The notes below the pieces were generated by a model. It worked only from the letters and a program-made list of their open reading frames with translations, made no database searches and was not told the origin of the DNA. Below, piece by piece: positions 10,354 to 20,545 of a DNA stretch of 64,000 bases. Position numbers and translations under genes: made by a program. Location: positions 3,304,501-3,368,500 of the forward strand of contig NZ_JAPFCC010000001.1 in NCBI RefSeq assembly GCF_025562715.2, read 5' to 3'. The stretch is from Endozoicomonas gorgoniicola. GTDB lineage: Bacteria; Pseudomonadota; Gammaproteobacteria; Pseudomonadales; Endozoicomonadaceae. How positions within the stretch are numbered: the first letter of the stretch is position 1; every line of letters begins with the position of its first letter.

Positions 10354-10818
10354 GTTCTGCTCCTCATCGGTAAAAGCCTGCACCACGAATGTTTTCATGG
10401 CTGATGGTGACTCGCTGGCTGTCGTTTTCCGGTGGCTGCTCAACAGGCACCTTGTCCAGCCCTGATTGCAGGATGGAGCGTACGTTGCCTACCCTGCGAC
10501 CTCCGGTTTTGATCGCACGGTCACAGGCAGCGTTCAGCCGCTTCTGTCCGTACTCACGCTCAAGGTTTAATAGCCCCAGGCAGGCCCGGCAAGCCTGTTC
10601 CTGATGCTTTTTGTCGTCCAACAGTTGTCGGGTAAATTTCAGAACCTGCGGCCCCAGCTTCTGTGCCCAGCGCAGCAGTCTTCCCGGTGTCCACTGTTGC
10701 TGTTTCTGGTGGCTTTTAGGCATATGCTCCGGCTTGGTGGTGAAACCTCCTTCTGAGTATTGCCGGACGTGGCTGGTTACGGGCTTGCCCTTGTAGAGAA
10801 TCTGGACAGTGTTGTGAC

Positions 10819-12552
10819 CCGTCATTCACCACCCTATTCAGGAATAAATTTCTTGGTACGTTGAGCCCAAAATAAAAATGATCGTCGATTGCCTCTCCGA
10901 TATTCCAACCATGTGTTTCTCCGTCCCGTTAACCGACAGCACATGAATCCCATCAAAGCACAGGAAAACCCATCTGCCCGTTGGGTTCTGGGCTGGTTTC
11001 TTCTTCATGTCCGGGAACGTTCGGCTCTGCCTTTTCAGTTCATAGCGGATTCGATGCTGAATTGCAGCATAGACCATAAGGCAGAGTGTCATCACCATTA
11101 ACAGGGCCTCAATACGCTCAGGTTTTTTGAGATACAGTGAAGACACCAGAAAATCAGGGCTCTTCAGGAAGCGAAAACCTCTCTCAACCTGCTGCTGGGA
11201 TTTATACGTCCTCAGTAGTTCGCCAGCGTCAAGCCGGGCTGTATCTGTATCGTTGGTTGCCAGAACAAAACAACCCAACGATGCTTCTGCATCACGACGA
11301 GTCTGTACAGCAACCGCGCAGGAGCCTGTCACATAATATTCATAGTGGTCGGGAACTGTCCCATCAGCAGGACGGCCTTTGGTTTTATAGCAGGGACTCT
11401 CGATGATCTCAGGTTCAGCCTGGCAGTATACGGACTGTTTTTGCCATAGCTTGAAAGCTTCCATGGCATCCGATTCGCAACAGAATGGCTTCTTGCCCAA
11501 TTTCTCAAGTTCCTTGAATTCCTTCAGGGACTTTTTCTGCATACGCCTTGTCAGTGTCTTCTGTTCTGTTTTCTGGCTTTGATTATTTCGAAACAGTACC
11601 CAACGTTGTACGACACCTGCATAGTCAGACAGAGTCTCTACAGATTCGTAATGCTCAAACCCTTCAACCTCAACCATTGAGCGCAATGGCGCACTTTGAA
11701 CCAGTTCTTTGGCTGCACCAATGTTGAGAGGAACTCTGGAGATAAACAACTGATCCTGCTGACTCAGTTCCTGAACGGTTTCAGCCACATACAATGCGGC
11801 ATCACCGATGAAGTAACGGGCATTCAGTGCCGCTTTGAAGCTCTTTATATGCTCAGAAACCACTTGTTTGAAACTGGTCTTGTCCGTCACATTACCGCTG
11901 GCTGCTTTCATAAACATCGGAATGCCTGCCCGGTTTTCGGTCAGCAGGAGCAATATGGCCTGGTTCAGGTCAGGACGATGATCTCGGCTGTAGCCCTTGC
12001 AAAGCCTGATGCAATTGAGGTCTTCGTCACTGACTTCCTCCTCGCTGTTATAACGGCCATCGACGTGAAATCCTGTGCCATCAAGGTTGAGTGCATCACA
12101 TGGCAATTTGAGATGCGTAGCCACCTTGATAGCCAGCTCAAAATAGACTTTACTGACACCCAGTTCAAACAGTTCATCCAGTGCTCTTCCAAGAACTTTG
12201 TCGTTTATGTGTTCGGGCTCAATCCCCTCTCTGATCAGTTTATCGAGGGGTTTATTGGAGAAGAACTGAGGGAACATGTGGAGAGACTGCCCCGTAAAGC
12301 CGAGGCCATTGATAATCATCGCGACAACGGCCTCACCGTGGGAGATGTTCCATTCGTCAGATACTTTGGGCGCGCGCCTGTCGATATGGTCGGCAATGCC
12401 CAGCTCTTTGCACATTCCAGCCACTAGACCGAGATGATCCATGACCTGAGAGCGGTATTGAATAGGAGGCATAACAAGGCTTCTTGATATTTGCTTATCT
12501 GATAATAGATAGCAGGTATTAGGAAAATGTCATGCTGGGTGGTGAATGTCGG
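10819..12552 (-). mobile_element. IS1634-family element nested in istA
   Basis: 1734 bp with terminal inverted repeats CCG[T/A]CATTCACCACCC and a seven-base target duplication TTGTGAC at 10812-10818 and 12553-12559. A single transposase gene on the minus strand. It inserted after the IS21 element, so the order of the two events is clear. Confidence 0.92.
10838..12472 (-). CDS. IS1634-family DDE transposase
   Basis: 544 residues, full length for the family. The N-terminal domain matches the DUF4277-type opening of IS1634 transposases (QVMDHLGLVAGMCKELGIADHID in two blocks), followed by the DDE core with DALNLDGTGFHVDG for the first aspartate, YFIGDAALYV for the second, and the QQVERGFRFLKSP block for the final glutamate. 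The gene has no frameshift and the element ends are intact, so this copy may be functional. Confidence 0.93.
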   Translation of the reverse strand: MPPIQYRSQVMDHLGLVAGMCKELGIADHIDRRAPKVSDEWNISHGEAVVAMIINGLGFTGQSLHMFPQFFSNKPLDKLIREGIEPEHINDKVLGRALDELFELGVSKVYFELAIKVATHLKLPCDALNLDGTGFHVDGRYNSEEEVSDEDLNCIRLCKGYSRDHRPDLNQAILLLLTENRAGIPMFMKAASGNVTDKTSFKQVVSEHIKSFKAALNARYFIGDAALYVAETVQELSQQDQLFISRVPLNIGAAKELVQSAPLRSMVEVEGFEHYESVETLSDYAGVVQRWVLFRNNQSQKTEQKTLTRRMQKKSLKEFKELEKLGKKPFCCESDAMEAFKLWQKQSVYCQAEPEIIESPCYKTKGRPADGTVPDHYEYYVTGSCAVAVQTRRDAEASLGCFVLATNDTDTARLDAGELLRTYKSQQQVERGFRFLKSPDFLVSSLYLKKPERIEALLMVMTLCLMVYAAIQHRIRYELKRQSRTFPDMKKKPAQNPTGRWVFLCFDGIHVLSVNGTEKHMVGISERQSTIIFILGSTYQEIYS

Positions 12553-13734
12553 TTGTGACTGCCACGGATCTCCACCTGCTCCCTCACCAGCTGGTGAGGC
12601 ACGGAGTAATAGTGGCTGCTGAACTGAACGTGGTAGTCAATGTTGACCTTGGCCATCCTGAACTCAAGATATTCAAAGGGCTGCCTGGGCAGCGGTGCCA
12701 TCGCAGGCCTGTCCAATAGTTCAAACTGACTGCGGCGGCAGCCGGGCAGCTGCTTGAATGGCCGGCTGTTCAGCTCTTCCAGCAGGCGTCGTATTTCCCA
12801 GTTCAGTTCGGAAAGGGAGAAGAACGTCGTATGACGCAGGCGCATTAGAATCCAGCGCTCTACCAGTTGTACGCCGACTTCTACCTTGGCCTTGTCTTTT
12901 GGCTTGTAGGGGCGCGCCGGCAGGATGGAGCAGCCGAAGTGTTCCGCCATGTGCTGGTAACTGCGGTTGATTTCCGGGTCATAGCGACAGGCTTTGGTGA
13001 CAGCGCTGCGCAGGTTGTCCGGCACCAGCATTTCCGGTACTCCGCCGAAGAACTGGAATGCCCTGACCTGCGAGCCAATAAAGTCCACCGAGCCCTGGGT
13101 CCAGGAAGCGTCTGCATAGGTGTAATTGGATGCCCCCAGTACCGCCACGAATATTTGCGCAGGTGTTGTCGCTCCGGTCTCCTTGCTGACAATTGGAACT
13201 GTCAGGCCTGCGTAGTCAACAAACAGCTTTTCACCGCCCTTGTGCTGCTGGCGCATTGAGCGCTTCTGCTTTTTGCACCATTCGTTGTAGCGATGGCAAA
13301 ACTGGCTGTGGCTGTAGGCATTGTGGGGATAAACCTCACAGTACTCTTCCCAGAGCAGCTGTTTGGTCATGCCCTTTTGCTTAAGACTGCTATGGAGCTC
13401 GCTCCAGTCAGGCTCAATAAAGCCCTGATGCTTACGGGACGGCGTGTCAGGAGACAGCCGGTTTATAAGCGCGGAGTCGTCCATATTGTCTGGCAAAGGC
13501 CAGGAGAGCCCGGACACTTCAAACAATTTCAGGTATTTGCTGACCGCACCGACACTCACCCTGACACTGGCGGATATCTGCCGGGTAGACAGTTTGCACT
13601 CACAGCGAAGTCGAAGAATTTCCCGAATCTTGCGCATTGATAACCTCTTTTCCTTTGGCATAGCCGCTTTCCCTGTTGTTGTGGAATTAGGGAAAGCGGC
13701 ACAAGTTGAATGAAATCAATGCTTAAGGAGGGTT

Positions 13735-13907
13735 TTTTGGTTCATTTCGGAAATCATTCCGGTGTCGTGAACACTCATTCCGGCATTGTGAACAGTGATT
13801 CCGGAAATTCGCAAAAAGTGTTCACGATTAAGCGGAATAAGTGTTCACGGTTTTTCGGAATAGGCGTTCACGATAAACCGGAGTGGGTGTTCACGGGAGG
13901 CCGGAAT
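13735..13907. repeat. IS21 terminal repeat array
   Basis: At least six variants of GTGTTCACG or its complement occur at roughly 20-25 base spacing, each linked to a CCGGAA-type stretch. These are the multiple terminal transposase-binding sites of IS21 elements. Matching copies lie at the other end (about 9523-9570). It is not a CRISPR array: units are short, spacing is irregular, and it stops at the IS end. Confidence 0.8.
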
Positions 13908-16022
13908 ATGCATTTCAGGCTTGTCGTCGTTGAAGGCCTTCTTGAAACTCTCCACGGCATCCAGGCTCTTTGACTCATTTCTTGCAGCAACAAAGTCAGC
14001 CTTTTCATTCGTCCCGTCGCTGGAAATGATGACCGCTGTTTTCAAAAACTTCAGTCGTTTCAGTATTTCAGAGTTTTGTTCTGTCGCTGCCAGTGCTGCG
14101 TATTCTGAAATCTGTTGAGTAATCGCTTTGCGAATATAGGTCTGGTAGTGAATGCAGGCTTGTTTGGAAGAACACACCACCTGAGCCTTGAAGCCGGATG
14201 GCATAATGCCGCGCACGTAATGTCTGACCAGATCATTGGCAATTTCTTCTATTCGCTTTTCAGCATCAAGAATATCGCCCTCTGCGCCATACTTTTTGCG
14301 AATTTCCAACAGCTCTTCTTCGGTTCTGTCTTTGAACAGATTTTCAAATTTAGTGTCAAAGCCAGACCGGTCATATATCGCCGTGTCAGCGGTACGCCCT
14401 TCATACAAAATCTGCAACGTGGCATTATCATCGACCGCATCCTGCAACTTATATTTGTCGATATAGGCATCTCCCTGACTGGCTCCAAAGCGCTTCCATG
14501 TGGGGTCTGTGTGATGATCGGCGATCAGCGGGGTTCCGGTGAACGCAATGCGAGTCGCATTGGGAAATGCATCAAACAGGTTATCAGAAAGACTGGCTCT
14601 GCCTTTGCCGCTGCGCTGTGTTCTGTGTGCTTCATCGATCAGGATCAAAACCTGATCACGGTCATTAATAACACCAAAGTCATTAAAATAGGCGACTTCT
14701 ACCTGATAATTGGCAGCGGCTTCCGCCACTCTGGTTTCATCCTCAGAATCCAAAGCCACCTTATACTCAGCAGACAACGCCTTACGCACACTGTCTGGCA
14801 GAAATGAGGCATCTTCCTCCCGAAACTTATGAATCATCACCATATTCAGGTTGGACGCATCAGAAGACAGTTTGCTTTTAGCTTCCCTGCTACTGCTGAT
14901 TTCTACGACGGTTTCACCGGTCAAGCCAGCGGTTTGGGTTAGCTGCTCCTCAAGATCCCTGCGGTCATTCACCATCAGGACTTTGTAATCTTTCAGGCTT
15001 TGCATGCGCCGCAACTTGCGCACCAGAAAGACCATGGTCAGGCTTTTTCCGCTTCCCTGGGTATGCCAGATAACCCCCGAACGCTGGAGAGAAGTCTCCC
15101 CCTCCCCCATACGCTTAAGAATCTTATGCACCGCACGGAACTGCTGATAACGACAGATGACTTTAATTCGGTTTGAACCCGCTGCCATAAACAGGGTAAA
15201 GCTGCGAGTGATATCCAGCAGCCGTTGAGGATGCAGCATTCCCTGCACAAGTTGCTCCTGAGAACGATGCAGCATAACTTCCGGAGCATGATAGGGTTCA
15301 TGGTCCGGATAGATGGTTTTCCAGTTAAAGTAATACTCTTCTGATGAAGTAATCGTACCGAACTTGCAGTCATCGCCGTAGGTGCTGATCATCAGCTGAT
15401 TCGTGTAGAAAAGCTTTGGCTCACCTTCCCGGTTCTTCGAAGTTTCCGGTTCACGCAGGTCAGCATAACGGCGCAACTGCTCGATCCCTTCAAACATCGG
15501 GTTAGTACAACTGCTGCTCAGCTCCTTACACTCAATCACCACGAGGGGGAGGCCGTTCACAAATAAAACGATGTCAGGACGGACATGCCCTTTGGTATGC
15601 CCCGGAGTATCAATGCGGAACTGGTTGATGACCGTAAAGGTATTGTTTTGCCAGTGCTCAAAGTCAATGATTTTGACAACCGGACTGTCCTCACCGGTCA
15701 GCTCGTTCTTATCCACTTGCCATTTGTAGAGCCGTTCCAGAAACTCCTGATTGGCTCCAAGTAATTTGTCAGTACCAAAATCGGTGAAGTCTTCCAGCAA
15801 TCCATCCAGCTGCTCCGGAGTCAGCCATTGAGTCCCCTCCTCCGTGGTATTAATTTTCAACACAGCACTTTTAAACTGCTCCGCCAGCACCACTTCCCTG
15901 AAACTACTGCGGAAGCTGGTTGCCGGGTCTGAAGGGATGCCTGAGCCCAGGTCATAAACGTCCCAGCCCATTGATGAAAGCTGGGTTAACAGGGGACGTT
16001 CGACATCCTTGTATTCACTCAT

Positions 16023-16386
16023 GAAAAACAACTCCGGACAGGGGCAACTATCTTGAAAACTCCGATCCGGACATAGTGATAGAAAGCGAAGGTCACATGC
16101 AAGGGGTGGGGAGCTCAAAAAGCGTGAAAACATCCGCTTATTCAGTGAACCCCCAGCAATAACCCCTTAACGCTTAAATCCTTATCAAGATCAGGCCAGT
16201 GAATGCCCATGCAGGACGTACCCAAAACCTTCAAACCGATGCGCCTTCGGCGCGCGGCTTAAAGCGACGTTGTGTGCTACATATTAGCCAAGCTATCACT
16301 TAACAAGCAAAATCGTTACATTTTTGCAAATATCGCTATTAAGTGCTACTGTTTAAGCAAACATAGCCTCATATATGCCATAAACA
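16023..16386. other. Intergenic region between divergent hsdR and rloA-like genes
   Basis: No gene seen. It must hold the divergent promoters. The first ten or so bases upstream of hsdR match the hsdR fragment at 27.8 kb, then the sequences part. A GC-rich GCGCC/GGCGC dyad lies near 16241-16256. An AT-rich stretch precedes the ATPase gene. Confidence 0.5.
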
Positions 16387-17718
16387 ATGCTTATAGATTT
16401 TTCTCTACAAAATTTCACATCATTCAACTCCAAACAGGAGTTGAGTATGGTTGCTTCAACTTCAACAAAAGAAAATTTCAACTTAAGCAACATCAAAGAA
16501 ATTAATTCTTATGGTGTTAAGAATGTTTTAAAAAGTGCCACAATATTTGGAGCGAATGCCTCTGGGAAGTCCAACTTGTCAAGAGCAATTGCTACTTTAA
16601 AAAAAATTGTGCTTGAGTCACTAGACTCCATTAGTGACAAAGCAATAGATAATGCAATTCCTTTCTTACTGAAAGAAGATCTTTATGATCAGCCGACTGA
16701 ATTTGAAGTTACTTTTTTGGCAAACGGCAATATGTATCGATATGGCATCTCTATTGAAAAAGGTTTAATTGCTGAAGAATGGCTTTATTGGACTAAAACA
16801 TCAAGAGAAACTCAATTATTTCACCGAGAAGGTCAGAAAGTAACATTTAACCAACGTTCATTTAGTGAAGCGCGATCCTTCGTTAACAAAGATGGCGATT
16901 CATGGAATATTGAAAAAACAAAGCCATTTGTTCCATTTATCTCTGTTCTCTCTCAGTTTGATGGAGAAAAATCCGTTGTTGTAACCGACTGGTTTCAAAG
17001 CCTAAATGTCATATCTGGTTTGGATGATCATGGTTTCAAAGAGTTTACAATAGGTTTATTTGAAAACAACTCTGATTTTAAAGAGTGGGCACTTGAAATA
17101 CTAAAATCACTTCAAATCGAAGATATTATCGTTGACGAAGTAGAAGATAAAATTCCACTACCGACTAAAAGAAAATCCCTAGAGGACTCTGACTTAGATG
17201 ATGCTCTAAACAAACTTCAGGGTTTTATAGAAAAAAATAATATTAAAAAGAAATTGATTAAGATTATTAAATTAAATCCTGAGACTGATAAATTTTATTC
17301 GTTCCCCCTTGCCCTGGAGTCTGAAGGAACGAAGAAACTAATTTATTTGCTAGGCCCTTTATATGAGGTGATAAAAAATGAAGAGGTCTTGATTGTAGAT
17401 GAATTTGATAACAAGTTTCACACTCTTTTATGTAAATTTATTCTTGATCTTTACTATGCAAGTAATCATGGCTCAAGCCAGCTGATCGTTACTTGCCATG
17501 ATACTAATTTATTGACTAAAAATTTATTTAGAAGAGATCAAATTTGGTTCACTGAAAAAAACGCCCTCAATGAAAGTGAAATATACTCACTTATTGAATA
17601 TAAAGAACATTATACGAGAAAAGAAGGCAGCTATAGTAAAGATTATCTTTCAGGGAAGTACGGTGCAATACCCCTTTTTGGCTCTATCGCAAGTATAGGG
17701 GATATCCTAAATGGGTAA
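16387..17718 (+). CDS. AAA15-type ATPase, RloA/AbiL-like
   Basis: 443 residues. It opens with MLIDFSLQNFTSF, the usual first strand of SMC/OLD-like ATPases, then Walker A GANASGKSN near residues 54-62. An ALESEGTKKLIYLL signature-like motif is followed by Walker B VLIVDEFDNKFH near residue 335 and a LIVTCHDTNLL H-loop. This pattern is that of the AAA15/AAA21 group that includes RloA and AbiLi, ATPases found next to type I restriction genes and in abortive-infection pairs. It overlaps the next start codon by eight bases, so it was the first gene of a pair; the partner is destroyed. Codons are AT-rich compared with the core. Closer assignment needs a profile search. Confidence 0.8.
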   Translation: MLIDFSLQNFTSFNSKQELSMVASTSTKENFNLSNIKEINSYGVKNVLKSATIFGANASGKSNLSRAIATLKKIVLESLDSISDKAIDNAIPFLLKEDLYDQPTEFEVTFLANGNMYRYGISIEKGLIAEEWLYWTKTSRETQLFHREGQKVTFNQRSFSEARSFVNKDGDSWNIEKTKPFVPFISVLSQFDGEKSVVVTDWFQSLNVISGLDDHGFKEFTIGLFENNSDFKEWALEILKSLQIEDIIVDEVEDKIPLPTKRKSLEDSDLDDALNKLQGFIEKNNIKKKLIKIIKLNPETDKFYSFPLALESEGTKKLIYLLGPLYEVIKNEEVLIVDEFDNKFHTLLCKFILDLYYASNHGSSQLIVTCHDTNLLTKNLFRRDQIWFTEKNALNESEIYSLIEYKEHYTRKEGSYSKDYLSGKYGAIPLFGSIASIGDILNG

Positions 17719-17863
17719 GCGTGACAGAAGTAGAGGGCAGATAAGGTCACGTAAAGAAAATACAAGAAACGAAAGAAAAGTAGTTCAAAATAGAGAACTC
17801 ATGACTTTTAGTTTCAAGTATTTGGATCAAACTCAACCGTCTAAAAAACCTGAAACAATAGAG
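17711..17863 (+). pseudogene. 5' fragment of the ATPase partner gene
   Basis: About 51 codons remain, starting inside the ATPase stop region (ATGGGTAAG). The first 28 residues are strongly basic, then comes the segment LMTFSFKYLDQTQ, after which an IS1 element begins. By position it would be the RloB/AbiLii-type or another effector partner of the ATPase, but the remaining sequence is too short for me to name a family. No continuation was found on the far side of the IS elements. Confidence 0.55.
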
Positions 17864-17891
17864 GGTAGTGGGGCAAACCTGTTATATTTCA

Positions 17892-19218
17892 GGCTCTTTT
17901 ACAGGTTGGCTGATCATTTTACAGCCTCCTGCCTGATTTTAAGATAGAGGTAATCAAGATCATTGTAGCCACAAGCTTTGTAGATAATCCGTTTGATGAC
18001 TCCATTGAAAGCTTCAATCTTCGCGCTGGTTATACGATGATGGCAGTACGACAGCAAGCCCTCTCTTGCCCTGTCCAAGCCCTTAGCAAACCTCTTAAGT
18101 TCTGCAATTCCGGTTTCTTTTGCTAACTCTATCCATCTATCCAGAAACTTGCCGGCACACGCTTTGTACGTGTACGTCCATAGCTGTTTGAGCATGTCTT
18201 TCAGGATGTAAGCCTGATTGAGATCCTCGTTCATGCTCAAGAGCTCTTTCAGACTGCTTTCTCGCTTTGGAGTCAGGTTCTCAGGGTTCATGAACAGGTT
18301 GAACCGCTGACCCTTGATAAAGGGCTTGTTCTCTTCTTCAGCCTGACGCCACTCCCTGCGCCTTATCTGATCTATCACATCATTATAATTGGCAATAATG
18401 TGAAACTTGTCGTATACAATATCCGCATTGGGCAAGTGCTCTTTCACCGAAGCCTGATAGCTGCCACCACGGTCTATGCCAACACACTCGATGCTCGCTT
18501 TTTGCTCTTCAGTCAGGCTGCTCAAGAACTCATCCAGAGTCTCTTTTCGCTTGCCTTCACCAAGGAAGAGGGTTTCTCCTGAGTCGGCGTTAAGAACAAC
18601 GGTAAGATACTGATGGCCTTTGCCAATGGATTTTTCGTCAATGAGCAGAGCGCGAATACCGTCACGCTTTGGAGCTGGAAGCATTCTCAGCAGCATCTCT
18701 TTATCCCAACGACGGGCAGTACCACCGGATATAGCAATGAATTCAGGCACCTTGTCGCAGGGCATATAGCGACATAAATGGCTGACGTGTCGTTTAAGGC
18801 GATCGGTTGCCTGAGCCTTGGGAGTTAAACCAGGAATAGTAACGGTTTCAATATTGTTGCAGTGTGAGCAGCGGCCCTGAAAAGCTGTGAAGAGAAGATT
18901 TACCTGTAGAACTCCCAGTGGTAAATCCTGGACACACCGATCTTTTGTCTTCATTTGTCCCATAGGGGTTTCACATTGACTGCATTTCTCGTGCTGAATT
19001 CGGCCATCCCTGCGGAGATAGACAAAAGCTTGTTTGACTTCCCAATCAATATCAATCTGCTCGATTACCCAGCCGGGAAATGCGAACATAGGACGTAGTG
19101 AGGGTGTTGTACACATGTCTGATCCTTCAGAAATTTTGATCTGTTCAAATCAATCTTTCCTGAAAGGCTATTTCTGTTGCAACCCCTCATTTTCCATCAG
19201 CCAACCTGTAAAAGCCCC
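17892..19218 (-). mobile_element. ISL3-family element
   Basis: 1327 bp with imperfect inverted ends (GGCTCTTTTACAGGTTGGCT and GGGGCTTTTACAGGTTGGCT) and an eight-base duplication ATATTTCA at 17884-17891 and 19219-19226, the standard ISL3 duplication length. Inserted at the stop codon of the IS1 transposase. Confidence 0.94.
17914..19116 (-). CDS. ISL3-family transposase
   Basis: 400 residues. It has two N-terminal zinc-ribbon-like CxxC pairs (CSQCET, CSHCNN), an HTH region, and a DDE core with LLIDEKSIGKGHQY, VGIDRGGSYQ and YDKFHIIANYNDVIDQIRR, the hallmark block of ISL3 transposases; the C-terminal AKIEAFNGVIKRI block carries the last acidic residue. No frameshift; the copy looks functional. 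Confidence 0.95.
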   Translation of the reverse strand: MCTTPSLRPMFAFPGWVIEQIDIDWEVKQAFVYLRRDGRIQHEKCSQCETPMGQMKTKDRCVQDLPLGVLQVNLLFTAFQGRCSHCNNIETVTIPGLTPKAQATDRLKRHVSHLCRYMPCDKVPEFIAISGGTARRWDKEMLLRMLPAPKRDGIRALLIDEKSIGKGHQYLTVVLNADSGETLFLGEGKRKETLDEFLSSLTEEQKASIECVGIDRGGSYQASVKEHLPNADIVYDKFHIIANYNDVIDQIRRREWRQAEEENKPFIKGQRFNLFMNPENLTPKRESSLKELLSMNEDLNQAYILKDMLKQLWTYTYKACAGKFLDRWIELAKETGIAELKRFAKGLDRAREGLLSYCHHRITSAKIEAFNGVIKRIIYKACGYNDLDYLYLKIRQEAVK

Positions 19219-19434
19219 ATATTTCATGGATGTCAATGCCAAATTCGATTTTGTTGATCAACAGGCCAATAACAATATCGTGCATTTGTTCTAACTTTGA
19301 AAAGAATAGTGTCTTTCTGGCCAGACGCTTAATCCAAGTTCTAAAATTCAGGTTTTTACGTTCAATTTTCTGAGTATTTTCTTTTCCGATGATGTGTCTG
19401 CTTTCGTCGAGATTACGTTCATAGGCTCCCCAAT

Positions 19435-20545
19435 GGCTAAGTTCGTGTTAGCAGTTGAATGAGCTATACTTCCCATGCCTTCTAGTTTTCAGGCACAGCG
19501 TTATGCAATTCGAGATATTTAAGAATTTTGTTGATGCCATTTCGACATTAACCCTTGAGCAATATGAAACCCTCAGCAGAGCAATGACAGATGCTCAAAT
19601 AGGTTCTGATGAAGCAGAAGAATCCATTGGTTCTGTCGCTATAGAAAGCGAATACTCCTCCAATACTAAAAACTCTACATCTGAACTTGAAACCTGCATT
19701 TTGTCTCACTTTGCAGAACAGCCAGTTTGCCCTAAGTGCCAAGGACATGATATTGGTCGGTGGGGTTTTCAAAACGAGCGTCAGCGCTACCGTTGCAAGA
19801 CATGTAAAGCTACTTTTAACGCTTTCTCTGGTACGCCTCTAGCAAGACTTAGATACCCCGAAAAATGGAATGACTATCTAACTGGGATGACTTACTCCAT
19901 GACATTGCGAGCATCGGCCAGTGAATATGGCGTTAGTCTTGAAACAGCGTTCCGCTGGCGTCACCACTTCCTTGAGGTCATAAATAATGATCAGGCAGAA
20001 GAGCTCAAAGGCATTACAGAATTAGACGAGACTTTTTTTCGAGAGTCATTCAAAGGTCAGAGAAAAGACCTGCCAAGGCCTACGCGGAAGCGTGGCAATG
20101 ATCCCAATAAAGCGCGAAAGGTGCCGGTTTTAGTGGCTCGAGATCGTGAGAAGAACACTGTAGATGGCATACTCGAAAACGAAAGTGCTAATGAACTATG
20201 CCGTCATTTAAACGGCCGCATATCGATTGAAGGTACGGTCTGTGCCGATGCACACCTTGCCCACGAAAAGCTTGCTGAGAAACTTGGTTTTGAGTTCAAG
20301 GAGCTGGTTACTTCTGCTGGCCAGCATGTTATCGAAGGTATTTACCACATTCAGCATGTCAATGCTTACCACAGTAACTTAAAAACATGGATTGGCGGTG
20401 TATTTCATGGTGTTGCTACCCGCTATCTCCCGCATTACCTAGCCTGGAGGCGTGATCTGACTGCATCAGTAAAGTTAAATACTGACCAACTCGTCAGAAG
20501 AATTGCGGAACATTGGTGCTTCCAACTGCTAACAGGAACTTAGCC
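19435..20545 (+). mobile_element. IS1595-family element
   Basis: About 1.11 kb. Inverted ends GGCTAAGTTCGTGTTAGCAG and GGCTAAGTTCCTGTTAGCAG (one mismatch), flanked by CTCCCCAAT at 19426-19434 and 20546-20554. Inserted into the IS1 transposase gene. Confidence 0.94.
19503..20543 (+). CDS. IS1595-family (ISXO2-like) transposase with zinc ribbon
   Basis: About 346 residues from the start at 19503 (MQFEIFKNF); a longer start at 19455 is less likely because it runs into the IS end. A CPKCQG...CKTC zinc ribbon lies near residues 80-105, followed by the ISXO2-like DDE domain: ITELDETFF, GTVCADAHLAHEKL and HIQHVNAYHSNLKTW. This is the normal architecture of IS1595 transposases. The stop codon overlaps the right terminal repeat. 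The copy is apparently intact. Confidence 0.93.
   Translation: MQFEIFKNFVDAISTLTLEQYETLSRAMTDAQIGSDEAEESIGSVAIESEYSSNTKNSTSELETCILSHFAEQPVCPKCQGHDIGRWGFQNERQRYRCKTCKATFNAFSGTPLARLRYPEKWNDYLTGMTYSMTLRASASEYGVSLETAFRWRHHFLEVINNDQAEELKGITELDETFFRESFKGQRKDLPRPTRKRGNDPNKARKVPVLVARDREKNTVDGILENESANELCRHLNGRISIEGTVCADAHLAHEKLAEKLGFEFKELVTSAGQHVIEGIYHIQHVNAYHSNLKTWIGGVFHGVATRYLPHYLAWRRDLTASVKLNTDQLVRRIAEHWCFQLLTGT

Larger units (their letters stand above)
10364..13661 (-). pseudogene. istA: IS21 transposase IstA, split by IS1634
   Basis: Coding parts 13661-12553 and 10811-10364 join in frame after removal of the IS1634 element and one TTGTGAC copy, giving about 518 residues, a normal IstA length. 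The N-terminus has a helix-turn-helix (KLSTRQISASVRVSVGAVS). The DDE core shows LFVDYAG, the YADASWTQ stretch and MLVPDNLRSAV. The C-terminus holds the beta-barrel/DNA-binding tail beginning TVQILYKGKPV. The interruption removes the last quarter of the enzyme. Confidence 0.92.
9523..13907 (-). mobile_element. IS21-family element carrying a nested IS1634 element
   Basis: Both ends begin ATTCCGG followed by copies of GTGAACACC, and both are flanked by a six-base ATGCAT duplication (9517-9522 and 13908-13913). Without the nested IS1634 and its duplication the element is about 2.64 kb, usual for IS21. It carries istA (broken) and istB (intact) on the minus strand. It splits hsdR. Confidence 0.92.
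8296..16022 (-). pseudogene. hsdR: Type I restriction enzyme R subunit, split by IS21
   Basis: Coding parts are 16022-13908 and 9516-8296. With one ATGCAT duplication removed they join in frame to about 1111 residues, a normal HsdR length. The start at 16022 (MSEYKDVERP) is preferred because upstream codons in this frame encode unlikely sequence. The N-terminal part has the nuclease core (RPDIVLFVNG then ECKE at 164-167), Walker A TQGSGKS and DEAHRTQ; the C-terminal part has the motor motif DMLLTGFDAP and RVNRTY. HsdR translocates and cleaves DNA together with HsdM and HsdS, neither of which is visible in this window. The IS lies between the two motor lobes, so restriction activity is lost. 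Confidence 0.93.

Noticed and set aside
11696..12427. 243-codon + strand frame inside IS1634
   Set aside because: Antisense shadow of the transposase.
13735..13907. Possible CRISPR-like direct repeats
   Set aside because: Units of 9 bases with both orientations, irregular spacing, and exact end at the IS21 terminus; these are IS21 end repeats.
13710..13973. 87-codon + strand frame at the IS21 right end
   Set aside because: Runs through the IS21 terminal repeats and into antisense hsdR; no sign of a real protein.
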